Below, piece by piece: positions 5,762 to 6,353 of a DNA stretch of 6,353 nt. The notes under the pieces are model-generated. The model was given only the letters and a program-made list of their open reading frames with translations. It searched no databases and was not told the DNA's origin. The stretch is from an uncultured Lachnospiraceae bacterium (lineage in GTDB: Bacteria; Bacillota_A; Clostridia; Lachnospirales; Lachnospiraceae): the NCBI GenBank assembly GCA_949957035.1, contig CATLIP010000145.1:1-6353 (forward strand), written 5' to 3'. Every line of letters begins with the position of its first letter. Within the stretch, counting starts at the first letter, position 1. The position numbers were made by a program, and so were the translations under genes.

Positions 5762-6353
5762 TCACACCTCCATCTTCTTTCTGTCATCCTGGCTCATTTG
5801 TATCTCGTAAATCTGCTGATACAGGCCGCCGCTCTTAATCAGTTCATGATGAGTACCCATCTCCTCTACACATCCATGATTCAGGACCAAAATCTTATCT
5901 GCACTCATCAGCGTCGTGATTCTATGAGAAATCAGAATCACTGTGGCCTCCTTCATGTACTCTTCCAATGCTTTCCGAATCTTTGTATCCGTCTGAGAGT
6001 CCACCGCTGACAGTGAATCGTCAAACACCATAATCGGAGCTTTTGCAAGCAGCATCCGCGCGATGGCCACGCGCTGACGCTGACCGCCGGAAAGCGTCAC
6101 GCCCCGCTCCCCCACCAACGTATCATATCCATCCGGGAATCCCATGATTGCATCATCAATACATGCAATCCTAGCAGCCTGGCGAATTGCCTCCCGGTCC
6201 GCCTCAGGACAGGCTGCCGCAATATTCTCCTGAATGGTGCGGGAATACAGAAAGGGCTCCTGTAATACCATCCCTACCTCGCTTCTAAGCTTAGCAAGAG
6301 GAATGTCCCTGATATCCCTTCCGCCAATCCGGATACTCCCTTGACCGTCCCCC
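5762..6353 (-). CDS. ABC exporter half-transporter, degenerate-site subunit, C-terminal NBD part (5' end outside window)
   Basis: The C-terminal 196 codons of an ABC ATPase whose frame stays open to the right edge, so the Met near 6271 is internal. Only the later NBD is visible, starting in the strand after Walker A (GSIRIGGRDIRDI). It includes the Q-loop VLQEPFLYS, a canonical LSGGQRQ signature, Walker B IMVFDD with Asp in place of the catalytic Glu, a D-loop LSAVDS, and an H-loop with His retained (VILISHRITT). The TMD and Walker A must lie beyond the window. Known heterodimeric exporters place such an Asp in one subunit only, and the downstream gene here has the normal Glu with an altered signature. 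The two genes therefore very likely encode the two halves of one exporter. The gene overlaps its neighbour's ribosome binding site. Confidence 0.92.
   Translation of the reverse strand, partial: GDGQGSIRIGGRDIRDIPLAKLRSEVGMVLQEPFLYSRTIQENIAAACPEADREAIRQAARIACIDDAIMGFPDGYDTLVGERGVTLSGGQRQRVAIARMLLAKAPIMVFDDSLSAVDSQTDTKIRKALEEYMKEATVILISHRITTLMSADKILVLNHGCVEEMGTHHELIKSGGLYQQIYEIQMSQDDRKKMEV
5765..5771 (-). promoter_or_regulatory. Ribosome binding site of the 613-aa ABC gene, embedded in the upstream gene
   Basis: Minus-strand GGAGGTG forms the last sense codons of the upstream ABC gene (Met-Glu-Val, then TGA) and sits 6 nt before the ATG at 5758. The stop and start are 3 nt apart, a coupled arrangement suited to a 1:1 heterodimer. 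Confidence 0.75.

Overview
The window looks like chromosomal DNA from a low-to-mid-GC Gram-positive anaerobe, most plausibly a gut Lachnospiraceae (Clostridia). This is an inference from strong GAGGTG/GGAGG ribosome binding sites, the COG2509-type flavoprotein, the GufA-type ZIP transporter, the heterodimeric ABC exporter, and two proteins whose style I associate with that family. I could not run a search to confirm the taxon.

Layout. Positions 1-1160 on the plus strand hold the C-terminal part of an FAD-dependent dehydrogenase whose N-terminus lies left of the window. It converges on a two-gene minus-strand operon (2809 down to 1209) encoding two soluble proteins of unknown function, and a perfect 11-bp hairpin at 1168-1194 separates the two. 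Upstream of the unknown pair is TAAG-N15-GCCGATAT on the minus strand, a close match to the flagellar/motility sigma-28 (SigD/FliA) promoter. This is the most informative regulatory signal in the window.

Immediately behind that promoter is a 166-bp palindromic element (2921-3086) with 37-bp imperfect terminal inverted repeats, each ending in ACTAGT. It resembles a MITE or other dispersed non-coding repeat. It abuts an 11-bp inverted repeat (3082-3120) that overlaps the stop codon of the next gene.

The right half (3117-6353, all minus strand, read right to left) is an apparent operon. It starts with the NBD end of a first ABC exporter half, cut by the window edge, followed after 3 nt by a complete 613-aa second half. 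A ZIP-family metal transporter follows 32 nt later. The two ABC halves are complementary: the first has Asp where Walker B normally has the catalytic Glu but a canonical LSGGQ signature. The second has a normal Walker B Glu but an altered LSTGE signature. That is the pattern of a heterodimeric exporter with one degenerate ATP site. No rRNA, tRNA, CRISPR array, integrase or transposase gene was seen.
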